From an uncultured Lachnospiraceae bacterium (GTDB lineage Bacteria; Bacillota_A; Clostridia; Lachnospirales; Lachnospiraceae): a DNA stretch of 13,146 nt. Made by a program: the position numbers and the translations under genes. The notes below the pieces were generated by a model that made no database searches, had not been told where the DNA came from, and worked only from the letters and a program-made list of their open reading frames with translations. Below are positions 6,111 to 13,146 of this stretch, in pieces. The stretch spans positions 1 to 13,146 of the forward strand of contig USJM01000031.1 in assembly GCA_900555005.1 (NCBI GenBank), written 5' to 3'. Each line of letters begins with the position of its first letter. The first letter of the stretch is position 1.

Positions 6111-7531
6111 CAGAAGTGCCCCGAGGCTCTTCGGGGTCAGCTGGTCGCCGGTGATGATGCTGGACGGACGATTACCGCTGAACCGCTTGTTCGGGTTCTC
6201 ATTGTCACGCCCGCAGGCAAATGCGACAATCTGTGCCGCGACATTCGCGCAGAGCTTCTCCTGGCTTGTGCTTCCCTCGATCACATCGTCCATACCGATC
6301 TGGTTGCTGCGGAAACCGACAAACTGCATCGGGATAATGTTCTTTCCCTGATGAAGAAGCTGGTAGAAGGAATGCTGTCCGTTCGTGCCGGGTTCTCCGA
6401 AGATGATCGGGCCTGTCGGGTAATCAACCGGCTCTCCGAAGCGGTTGACGGACTTTCCGCCAGATTCCATGTCCAGCTGCTGCAGATGCGCCGGGAAGCG
6501 TGAAAGCGCCTGTGAATACGGAAGGACTGCTGTCGTCTGGTATCCCAGGACATTTCTCTCATACACCCCGATCAGAGCATCCAGCATCTCCGGGTTCTCC
6601 AGCAGGTTCCTGTTGAGAGCAAGCTTGTCTTCCTCATGCATCCCTTCCAGAATCTCTGCAAAGACCTCCGGACCGAACGCCAGGGAAAGAACCGCACCGC
6701 CGACAGCGGAAGACGAGGAATAACGTCCGCCGATATAGTCATCCATGAAGAAGGCTGCGAGATATCCCTCATTCTTCGCAAGCGGCGAAGTCTCGGACGT
6801 GACCGCCAGCATGTGCTTTGCCGGGTTCAGTCCCTCGCGGGTCAGCGCGTTCTTGACAAAGGTCTCGTTCGTCAGCGTCTCAAGAGTCGTGCCGGACTTG
6901 GACACCACGATAAACAGCGCATGCGCCAGATCGGTTGCATTCAGAACGGCTGCCGCATCATCCGGGTCCACATTGCTGATGAAGCGGGCTCTCATCTTCA
7001 ACGTCTGATGAGCCCTTGCCCAGTTCTCCAGCGCAATGTAAAGCGCTCTCGGTCCCAGATCCGAACCGCCGATTCCAATCTGGACAACCTCTGTGAACTT
7101 TTCACCCTTCTCATTGCTGATCTCGCCGGAGTAAACCTTCTCTGCAAATGCCGCAATGCGATCCTGCTGTTCCTTGTAGAATGCACGCTTGTTCACACCA
7201 TCGGCAATGACATCACCCTTCAGCTGCCCTCTGGTCAGCTGATGAAGCACATGCCGCTTCTCTCCAGTATTGATGATATCGCCGTTCAGAAGCGATTCAT
7301 ACTTGTCGACAAGCTGCTGCTCTTCAGCCAGCGCCGCCAGCTTCTCCAGAATGTTGTCATCCACATTCTTAGCCGCAAAGTTATAGTCCAGCCCTGCTGC
7401 CATCGGAACGTGGTACTTCTCACACGCTCAGCGCCGCTTTCTCCAACCATGGCCTTTGTCAGATCCACTTTCTCTGCCTTCTTCAGATCCTCGAATGCCC
7501 TGGTCGTATCCAGGTTGTTCCAGTTCAGCAT
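5952..7531 (-). CDS. pgi: Glucose-6-phosphate isomerase, broken by a one-base frameshift near the N-terminus
   Basis: Interconverts glucose-6-phosphate and fructose-6-phosphate in glycolysis and gluconeogenesis. The start ATG at 7531 follows AAGGAGGAG (7543-7535) and gives MLNWNNLDTTRAFEDLKK...GESGAERV. The frame then shifts near 7418-7424 and continues as KYHVPMAAGLDYNFAAK to the stop at 5952. Adding one base there restores GAERV-x-KYHVPMAAG and a 526-residue protein of normal family length. SIS-domain signatures are intact: IGIGGSDLGPRALY, VSKSGTTLETLTNE (phosphosugar binding), GEPGTNGQHSFYQ (catalytic His) and GVQLGKVLAKKVL (catalytic Lys). As read, only about 37 proper residues would precede the break. 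Loss of this core enzyme is unlikely, so a sequence error is favoured. A structured leader lies upstream. Confidence 0.93.
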
Positions 7532-7554
7532 AATCTCCTCCTTACCCGCCTGAC

Positions 7555-7583
7555 GGCAGGATCCCCTGCCGGATATCCGGCAG
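7555..7583 (-). promoter_or_regulatory. Mutually exclusive hairpins in the pgi leader
   Basis: On the minus-strand mRNA a perfect 18-base palindrome, CTGCCGGAT-ATCCGGCAG (7583-7566), is followed by CCTGCC (7560-7555). The shared arm GGCAGG (7570-7565) can pair either back with the first arm or forward with CCTGCC around a four-base loop. The element ends 11 bases before the ribosome site. No U-tract is present, so any control would be on translation or mRNA stability. Function is inference. Confidence 0.4.
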
Positions 7584-7693
7584 TTTCTATCTCTGTGCAC
7601 ACTCCGCGTCATCTTCCTGTATACATCAGCATGGCCGCCTGAAAAACCGCTGGTTTTCGGCATGCGTCCGCTCTTTCCGCGCGATGCGTCCCC

Positions 7694-7702
7694 AGTATAG
7701 CA
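7694..7702 (-). promoter_or_regulatory. Candidate extended -10 promoter of pgi
   Basis: TGCTATACT on the minus strand (7702-7694) fits an extended -10 box. No good -35 is seen at 17 bases; a poor TTCCCA lies 19 bases away. It would give a leader of about 155 bases. Weak call. Confidence 0.35.
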
Positions 7703-7706
7703 CAAC

Positions 7707-7756
7707 AGCAGCCTTCTGTGGGAACCACTCCACGGCGGCTGTAAAAGAAGGCTGCT
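7707..7756 (-). terminator. Inverted repeat after the YcxB-like gene, possible terminator
   Basis: AGCAGCCTTCT (7707-7717) and AGAAGGCTGCT (7746-7756) are perfect 11-base inverted repeats with a 28-base loop holding a smaller GTGG/CCAC hairpin. It sits 21 bases after the YcxB-like stop and just before the candidate pgi promoter. There is no T-run, so intrinsic termination is uncertain. Confidence 0.4.
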
Positions 7757-7777
7757 AGTTGTTCATGTATTGTCCGA

Positions 7778-8338
7778 TTACTTATGAAACAGACTGATCA
7801 GATCATGAATATTGAATGTCAGAAGCGATCCAGACTTTTTGAACTTCCTGCCTGTCCCTTCTTCCATTAACACCTTGAAGTTTGCTGGTCCGGCGTTCTT
7901 TAATGACTGCCTTGAAACATAGATCGCACCAGTTCTTCCATAAAACAGGTAATACCCATCGTCATCTTCCTTGAGAGAATGAATTTGATCATATTGTATT
8001 TCTTCTCTGGACTGACCAATGCTGGCAATGACTTTCTGGTCGTCAAACTGATATCGAACCAGTTTTCTCTTTCCCCCAAGTTCTTCGGCTTCATCTCTTG
8101 CTTTTCTTCGAACAGAATAATTCGAGAGTGGAAGCAGGATGCAGCCTGCTGCAATCAGAATGATTCCTCTTGCCGTTTCATAGCCTGCCTGCAGCCCAAG
8201 GACTACCAGCAGCACACAAACGGCAGAGTAAACCAGATTATGCACCGTGCGTGCATTGCCCTGAACCTTTGCGATTCTTACGAGCAGAGCCGCATCATAT
8301 GCCGTTGCGATGTCAATCTTCTGATGATTCATGCCCAT
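7778..8338 (-). CDS. YcxB-like membrane protein
   Basis: A 186-residue protein. The ATG at 8338 is preceded by AGGAG (8351-8347) at eight bases, which fixes the start; the open frame further upstream runs into ppdK antisense-like sequence and is not coding. After a soluble start of about 33 residues come two membrane segments (about 34-51 and 56-72) with a short turn. A cytoplasmic beta-rich domain of the YcxB C-terminal type follows, about 95-170 (FDDQKVIASIG...IQYDQIHSLKEDDDGYYLFYG...IYVSRQSL), which resembles a PH-like fold. The function of this family is not known. Its gene begins 43 bases after the ppdK stop on the same strand with no terminator between, so readthrough from ppdK is likely. 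It is somewhat AT-richer than ppdK. Confidence 0.75.
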   Translation of the reverse strand: MGMNHQKIDIATAYDAALLVRIAKVQGNARTVHNLVYSAVCVLLVVLGLQAGYETARGIILIAAGCILLPLSNYSVRRKARDEAEELGGKRKLVRYQFDDQKVIASIGQSREEIQYDQIHSLKEDDDGYYLFYGRTGAIYVSRQSLKNAGPANFKVLMEEGTGRKFKKSGSLLTFNIHDLISLFHK

Positions 8339-8381
8339 ATCAAGACTCTCCTGCACCCTGTCGTTCCATAAAAACGATGTT

Positions 8382-11012
8382 TCACGCTTCCGTTGCCCGG
8401 ATGGATGCCTGCGCCGCCGACAGCCGTGCGATCGGCACGCGGAACGGCGAGCACGACACATAGTCCAGCCCGATCCGGTCGCAGAACTCGATGGAGGACG
8501 GATCCCCGCCATGCTCCCCGCAGATTCCGCAGTGCAGATTCGGGTTTACATCCTTTCCGAGCTTCATCGCCATCTCCATCAGCTTGCCGACACCATTCTG
8601 GTCCAGCTTCGCGAACGGGTCGTTCTCAAAGATCTTCGCGTCGTAGTAGGCCTGGAGGAACTTTCCGGCGTCATCGCGCGAGAAGCCGTAGGTCATCTGC
8701 GTCAGGTCGTTCGTCCCGAAGCAGAAGAAGTCCGCATCCTTCGCGATCTCGTCCGCGGTCAGCGCTGCACGCGGAATCTCGATCATCGTTCCGACCTCGT
8801 ACTGCATGGCAATTCCGCTCTTCGCGATCTCCTCGTCAGCCGTCTTCACCACGATCCTCTTGACATAGAGGAACTCCTTGTTGTCTCCGACAAGCGGGAT
8901 CATGATCTCCGGCTTCACGGTCCAGTCCGGATGGCGCTTCTGGACGGCGATCGCCGCGCGGATCACCGCGAGTGTCTGCATCTTGGAGATCTCCGGGTAG
9001 GTGACATCCAGACGCACCCCTCTGTGTCCCATCATCGGGTTGAACTCATGCAGCGAATTGATCAGAGACTTGATCTCGTCCACAGTCTTGTGCTTGGCGT
9101 CCGCCAGCCTTCGGATATCCGCCTCCTCGGTCGGCACAAACTCATGCAGCGGCGGATCCAGGAAGCGGATCGTGACCGGCGCACCCTCCAGCGCCTCGTA
9201 GAGCTTCTCGAAATCGCTCTGCTGGACAGGCAGGATCTTCGCCAGTGCCTGCTCTCTCTCCTCCACCGTGTCGGAGCAGATCATCTCGCGGAATGCCTCG
9301 ATCCGGTCCTTCTCAAAGAACATATGCTCGGTCCTGCACAGACCGATGCCCTCGGCGCCAAGCTCATGCGCACGCTTTGCGTCAGCCGGCGTGTCCGCGT
9401 TCGTGCGGACCTTCATCCTCCTGTACTTGTCCGCCCAGCCCATGATACGGCCGAACTCTCCGACAATCTGTGCCTCCACGGTCGGGATGACGCCCTCATA
9501 GATCTTTCCCGTGGAGCCGTTTGCGGAAATCCAGTCTCCTTCATGGAAGGTATGGCCGTTGATCGTGAAGCAGCGGTTGTCCTCATCCATGTCGATTGCG
9601 GAGACACCCGAGACACAGCAGGTGCCCATGCCTCTCGCGACGACAGCCGCGTGGGAGGTCATCCCGCCCCGGACCGTGATGATGCCCTGCGCGCTCTTCA
9701 TGCCCTCGATATCCTCCGGGGAGGTCTCAAGGCGGACAAGCACGACCTTCTTGCCCCTGCTCTTCCAGGTCTTTGCGTCCTCCGCCGTGAAGACGATCTG
9801 CCCGCAGGCAGCGCCCGGGGAAGCCGGGAGACCGGTTGCGATCGGATCTGCCTTCGCCAGGTAAGCCGGGTCGAACTGCGGATGGAGCAGGGAGTCCAGG
9901 TTCCTCGGATCGATCATCAGCACGGCCTGCTTCTCATCGATCATGCCCTCGTCCACAAGGTCGCAGGCAATCTTCAGGGCAGCCTTTGCCGTGCGCTTTC
10001 CATTGCGGGTCTGCAGCATGTACAGATGCTTGTCCTCGATTGTGAACTCCATGTCCTGCATGTCCTTGTAATGATTCTCAAGGGTTCTGCAGATTCCTGT
10101 GAACTGATCGTAGACCTCCGGCATCAGCTCCTTCAGCCGGTCGATCTTCTGAGGCGTCCGGATGCCGGCGACAACATCCTCGCCCTGCGCATTCAGGAGG
10201 AACTCGCCCATCAGACGCTTCTCGCCGGTCGCCGGGTCCCTCGTGAAGGCGACGCCCGTTCCGGAGGTGTCGCCCATGTTTCCGAACGCCATCATCTGGA
10301 CGTTGACAGCCGTCCCCCAGGAGTACGGAATGTCGTTGTCCCTTCTGTATACATTCGCACGCGGGTTGTCCCAGGAGCGGAAGACCGCCTTGATCGCCTC
10401 GACCAGCTGTTCCTTCGGGTCATCCGGGAAGTCCTTCCCAAGCTTTTCCCTGTACTCCGCCTTGAACTCATCCGCCAGCTCGTGCAGATCATCCGCGTCC
10501 AGCTCGATGTCCTGCGTCACGCCCTTTCTGGCCTTCATCTGGTCGATCAGCTCCTCAAAATACTTCTTGCCGACCTCCATGACCACATCCGAGAACATCT
10601 GGATGAATCTTCTGTAGCAGTCCCATGCCCATCTGGGATTCCCGCTTTTCTTCGAAAGAACGCCTACAACATCCTCGTTCAGTCCCAGGTTCAGGATCGT
10701 GTCCATCATGCCCGGCATGGAAGCACGCGCTCCTGAACGGACAGAGACAAGGAGCGGATTCTCCCGGTCGCCGAACTTCTTCCCGGTGATCTCCTCCATC
10801 TTTGCGATGCCGCCCTTGATCTGCTCCATGATGTCGTCGCCGATCTGGCGTCCGTCATCATAGTAGCGCGTGCAGGCCTCCGTCGTGATCGTGAAACCCT
10901 GCGGCACCGGCAGTCCGAGGCCCGTCATCTCCGCAAGCCCGGCTCCCTTGCCTCCGAGAAGGTTCCGCATCCCTGCGTTGCCTTCCGAGAACATGTAAAC
11001 ATACTTTGTCAC
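8382..11012 (-). CDS. ppdK: Pyruvate, phosphate dikinase
   Basis: An 876-residue cytoplasmic enzyme that interconverts pyruvate + ATP + phosphate with PEP + AMP + pyrophosphate. In anaerobic Clostridia it works at the PEP/pyruvate node, often in place of or alongside pyruvate kinase. The N-terminal nucleotide-binding part has LLGGKGAGLAEM and GFTITTEAC. The central swivelling domain has GGMTSHAAVVARGMG with the phosphorylated His454, and the C-terminal PEP/pyruvate barrel ends with CGICGEHGGDP carrying the catalytic Cys831. Length and residue numbers nearly match the Clostridium symbiosum enzyme (His455, Cys831). The start is a GTG at 11012 behind GAGGAGGAG. The reading frame is unbroken and strongly biased, with many GC-ending codons, as expected of a highly expressed gene. 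No clear promoter was found between it and the upstream terminator. Confidence 0.98.
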   Translation of the reverse strand: MTKYVYMFSEGNAGMRNLLGGKGAGLAEMTGLGLPVPQGFTITTEACTRYYDDGRQIGDDIMEQIKGGIAKMEEITGKKFGDRENPLLVSVRSGARASMPGMMDTILNLGLNEDVVGVLSKKSGNPRWAWDCYRRFIQMFSDVVMEVGKKYFEELIDQMKARKGVTQDIELDADDLHELADEFKAEYREKLGKDFPDDPKEQLVEAIKAVFRSWDNPRANVYRRDNDIPYSWGTAVNVQMMAFGNMGDTSGTGVAFTRDPATGEKRLMGEFLLNAQGEDVVAGIRTPQKIDRLKELMPEVYDQFTGICRTLENHYKDMQDMEFTIEDKHLYMLQTRNGKRTAKAALKIACDLVDEGMIDEKQAVLMIDPRNLDSLLHPQFDPAYLAKADPIATGLPASPGAACGQIVFTAEDAKTWKSRGKKVVLVRLETSPEDIEGMKSAQGIITVRGGMTSHAAVVARGMGTCCVSGVSAIDMDEDNRCFTINGHTFHEGDWISANGSTGKIYEGVIPTVEAQIVGEFGRIMGWADKYRRMKVRTNADTPADAKRAHELGAEGIGLCRTEHMFFEKDRIEAFREMICSDTVEEREQALAKILPVQQSDFEKLYEALEGAPVTIRFLDPPLHEFVPTEEADIRRLADAKHKTVDEIKSLINSLHEFNPMMGHRGVRLDVTYPEISKMQTLAVIRAAIAVQKRHPDWTVKPEIMIPLVGDNKEFLYVKRIVVKTADEEIAKSGIAMQYEVGTMIEIPRAALTADEIAKDADFFCFGTNDLTQMTYGFSRDDAGKFLQAYYDAKIFENDPFAKLDQNGVGKLMEMAMKLGKDVNPNLHCGICGEHGGDPSSIEFCDRIGLDYVSCSPFRVPIARLSAAQASIRATEA

Positions 11013-11080
11013 TTTTATTCTCCTCCTCTCCCGTTGACTCCTGTTTTGGGGATGTGAATAAACAATCTTTTCCAGGCATT

Positions 11081-11110
11081 AAAAAGGCCGCTTTCTGTAT
11101 CCGCGGCCTT
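11081..11110 (-). terminator. Terminator after the hydroxyacid dehydrogenase gene
   Basis: AAGGCCGC (11110-11103 on the minus strand) pairs with GCGGCCTT (11091-11084) around an 11-base loop, followed by a five-T tail (11085-11081). It stands 19 bases after the stop codon and separates this transcript from ppdK. Confidence 0.85.
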
Positions 11111-11129
11111 ATGCTTCTTCAGGTTATCC

Positions 11130-12098
11130 TCACAGCTTGTTTACTACGTTCGTGGGATTCCCATTCAGGAAAGATCTTACATTTTCGACTGTTGTATCCA
11201 TGATTCGCTGTCTCGCAGCCTTTGCCGCCCATGAGATGTGCGGTGTGATGACACAGTTCTTTGCCTTCAGAAGCGGATTGTCTTCCCTGATCGGTTCCGT
11301 TGAAACAACATCCAGTCCAGCCGCATATACTTTCCCGCTATTGAGCGCATCCGCCAGATCCTGTTCCACAACAAGCTGCCCGCGGCTGTTATTGATGAGG
11401 ATAACGCCATCCTTCATCTTTGCGATGGTGTCTTTATTGATCAGTCCCTCTGTATCCGGGAACAGCGGGCAATGCAGGAAGATGACATCAGATTCTTTGA
11501 ACAGTGTCTCGCGATCTGTATATTCAGCGACAGCCTTTCCGGCATCACTCTCAAATTTATCATTTGCGAGGACTCTCATGCCCATTGCTCCCAGAATCCT
11601 GGCTGTCTGCTGTCCGATCCTTCCAAGACCAATTACACCTGCAGTCTTCCCATACAACTCGATCATCGGGTAATCCCAGAAGCACCAGTCTGCATTGCGC
11701 TCCCACTCTCCGTCATGGACCTTTTCACTGTGTGCCCAGTAATGAGAACAGATTTCCAGAAGGAGACCAACTGCGTACTGCCCGACAATCTGTGTTCCAT
11801 AGGTCGGAACATTCATGACCGGAATTCCCTTCTCTCTCGCGTAGTTGTAATCCACAACATTATACCCTGTAGCAAGAAGGGCAATTGCCTTCAGGTTCGG
11901 ACATCTGTCGATTGTCTCCTTTGAAACCGGAGTCTTGTTGGTAATGACAATGTCTGCATCGCCAATCTTCTCAGCGATAACCGGGGATTCCTCGTAGGAA
12001 ACCCTGTCATACACCTTCAGTTCTCCCAGCTTTTCCAGCTCTTCCCAGGACAAGTCTCCCGGATTCTCAGTGTAGCCATCAAGAACGACAATTTTCAT
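11130..12098 (-). CDS. NAD-dependent D-2-hydroxyacid dehydrogenase (glycerate/hydroxypyruvate type)
   Basis: A 322-residue cytoplasmic enzyme of the D-isomer 2-hydroxyacid dehydrogenase family, which reduces 2-keto acids to D-2-hydroxy acids or the reverse. It shows the Rossmann motif GLGRIG (157-162) with Asp180 after the second strand, which favours NAD over NADP. The catalytic set is Arg239 (NNSRG), Glu268 (STEP) and His287 (TPHISW). The N-terminal part has LLATGYNVVDY and NVPTYGTQIVGQYAVGLLLE, most like glycerate dehydrogenase/hydroxypyruvate reductase, but the substrate cannot be fixed from sequence alone. The ATG at 12098 follows AGGAGGAT. The gene lies 68 bases after the TRAP permease gene on the same strand with no terminator between, so it probably acts on the transported compound or a product of it. 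Confidence 0.92.
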   Translation of the reverse strand: MKIVVLDGYTENPGDLSWEELEKLGELKVYDRVSYEESPVIAEKIGDADIVITNKTPVSKETIDRCPNLKAIALLATGYNVVDYNYAREKGIPVMNVPTYGTQIVGQYAVGLLLEICSHYWAHSEKVHDGEWERNADWCFWDYPMIELYGKTAGVIGLGRIGQQTARILGAMGMRVLANDKFESDAGKAVAEYTDRETLFKESDVIFLHCPLFPDTEGLINKDTIAKMKDGVILINNSRGQLVVEQDLADALNSGKVYAAGLDVVSTEPIREDNPLLKAKNCVITPHISWAAKAARQRIMDTTVENVRSFLNGNPTNVVNKL

Positions 12099-12166
12099 CT
12101 GTGTTATCCTCCTACATTCATTACACTCGCTCTATCACTGCCTGTTTCTGATCATTGTGGCACCGG

Positions 12167-13146
12167 TCATTTCCCAAATACAAGCGCCACTGGTGCCTCT
12201 ATGATCTGCGGGAAAAGAATAAAGATACACAGTGAAACTGCAATCAGCAATATCCATGGAATCGATGCCTTGATAATTCTTTCCAGCGGCAGCCCTGTTA
12301 CATTCTCAGCCGCATACAGGCATACCCCAACTGGCGGTGTAATCAGACCAAAGGACAGTGTAATGACCAAAAATACGGTAAAGAACAGCGGTGACACTCC
12401 TACAGCCTGGCAAGCCGGAAGAAGAATTGGCACCAGGATAAAAATAGCAGCTGTTGCATCCATGAACATTCCGACAACAATCAGGAATGCATACAGGACA
12501 AACAGAATGACAATACGGTTATCAGAAATTCCTGCGATTCCCTGTGCAACTCTGGACGGCAGCCCGTCAATTTCGAACAATACCGATGCCGGCTTTGCCG
12601 CAATGGCAACAAACAGGATCGTACCTGTAGACCGTGCGTTCTTGATGATGATGCGCGGCATATCTGTCCACTTCAGAGTCTTGAACACGTAGACAGACAC
12701 AATCATCGTATAGACAACCGCAATTGCGGCACCTTCGGTCGGCGTATAGACTCCAGTATAAACGCCGCCAAGCAGAATGATCGGTGTGAGAAGCGCCGGT
12801 ATTGCTCTGACAAATGCCTTACCGAGCTTCTTTCCGCTGAACTTGACCCGGTCGCCGATCCCATGGCGCCTGCAATAGAAATAGTTGTACACCATGAAGA
12901 TGATGCCGATAATGATGCCTGGAATCAGTCCTGCAAGCAGTGCCTGCCCGATGGATACATTTCCGGTCGCCGCCGCATTGATCATCAGAATGGATGGCGG
13001 GATGACCGAAGCAAGCATGGATCCGGAAAGGTTGATCGCTGTTGCGTAATCCTTCGGATAGCCCTTTTTCTCCAGCGCGTTAATGCTCATCTTTCCGATC
13101 GAAGCAATTGCTGCAACAGAGGAACCGCTCATTCCCGCAAACAGCA
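12167..13146 (-). CDS. dctM: TRAP transporter large permease, DctM family (5' partial)
   Basis: The last 325 residues of a DctM-type membrane subunit; the gene runs off the right edge, and full family members are about 430 residues. The visible part begins LFAGMSGSSVA, a conserved DctM segment, so the internal ATG at 13132 is not the start. It then has SGSMLASVIPPSILM, PTEGAAIAVVYT (conserved loop), and FMDATAAIFILVPILLP, followed by FGLITPPVGVCLY near the C-terminus, all typical of the family. About eight hydrophobic spans are seen. With a small DctQ subunit and a DctP binding protein, expected outside the window, it would import an organic acid using a sodium or proton gradient. The dehydrogenase gene follows directly, hinting at a hydroxy- or keto-acid substrate. 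Confidence 0.95.
   Translation of the reverse strand, partial: LFAGMSGSSVAAIASIGKMSINALEKKGYPKDYATAINLSGSMLASVIPPSILMINAAATGNVSIGQALLAGLIPGIIIGIIFMVYNYFYCRRHGIGDRVKFSGKKLGKAFVRAIPALLTPIILLGGVYTGVYTPTEGAAIAVVYTMIVSVYVFKTLKWTDMPRIIIKNARSTGTILFVAIAAKPASVLFEIDGLPSRVAQGIAGISDNRIVILFVLYAFLIVVGMFMDATAAIFILVPILLPACQAVGVSPLFFTVFLVITLSFGLITPPVGVCLYAAENVTGLPLERIIKASIPWILLIAVSLCIFILFPQIIEAPVALVFGK

Noticed and set aside
6636..7553. A 305-codon open frame on the plus strand
   Set aside because: Antisense to pgi; no ribosome site and no recognisable protein features.
8331..10736. An 801-codon open frame on the plus strand
   Set aside because: It lies wholly antisense to ppdK and the start of the YcxB-like gene, which are certain. 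The open frame follows from the codon bias of ppdK, and its product is Arg/His/Leu-rich with no domain.
1..13146. CRISPR arrays, tRNA or rRNA genes, insertion sequences
   Set aside because: No regularly spaced repeats, cloverleaf sequences, transposase motifs or terminal repeats were seen anywhere in the window.

Overview
The window reads as a chromosomal stretch of a moderately GC-rich, anaerobic Gram-positive bacterium, most likely class Clostridia and probably family Lachnospiraceae. This rests on the families present: pyruvate phosphate dikinase, a TIGR03905/TSCPD small protein, a clostridial-type glucose-6-phosphate isomerase, a YcxB-like membrane protein and a DctM TRAP permease. Strong AGGAGG-type ribosome binding sites and consensus sigma-A promoters fit the same picture. 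The placement is inference from protein likeness; there is no rRNA in the window.

Layout, left to right. Positions 1-1457 (+) hold a secreted class A beta-lactamase-like serine hydrolase whose 5' end is cut off. It is followed by an 88-residue conserved-looking small protein (1567-1833, +) and a bidirectional terminator (about 1890-1926). On the minus strand, deoD (2786-3531 region, start 3529) and mtnN (2062-2765) form a purine-salvage operon with a near-consensus promoter at 3581-3609. Divergent from it is a TSCPD (4-Cys) small protein (3712-3957, +) with its own promoter. A convergent 72-residue four-cysteine protein follows (4002-4220, -). Positions 4316-6110 (+) carry an AT-richer islet: a promoter, a striking double palindrome, and an AAA ATPase fused to a DUF234 nuclease-like domain. 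The rest is all on the minus strand: pgi (5952-7531), a YcxB-like membrane protein (7778-8338), ppdK (8382-11012), a D-2-hydroxyacid dehydrogenase (11130-12098) and the C-terminal part of a TRAP-transporter large permease (12167-13146).

Working together, pgi and ppdK are central carbon enzymes (upper glycolysis and the PEP/pyruvate node). deoD and mtnN recycle purine nucleosides and the SAM by-products MTA and SAH. The TRAP permease and dehydrogenase look like an uptake-and-oxidise (or reduce) pair for a hydroxy or keto acid. The ATPase is the one accessory-looking gene.

Two housekeeping genes, mtnN and pgi, are each broken by an apparent loss of one base. In both cases restoring one base rejoins a full-length family member with all active-site residues, so sequence or assembly error is as likely as true decay. 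I see no clear new multi-gene system. The best candidates for a second look are the tandem TAACT-N4-AGTTA operator in front of the ATPase and that gene's read-through overlap with pgi. The hairpin shared by two divergent transcripts at 3665-3686 and the mutually exclusive hairpins in the pgi leader are also worth checking.
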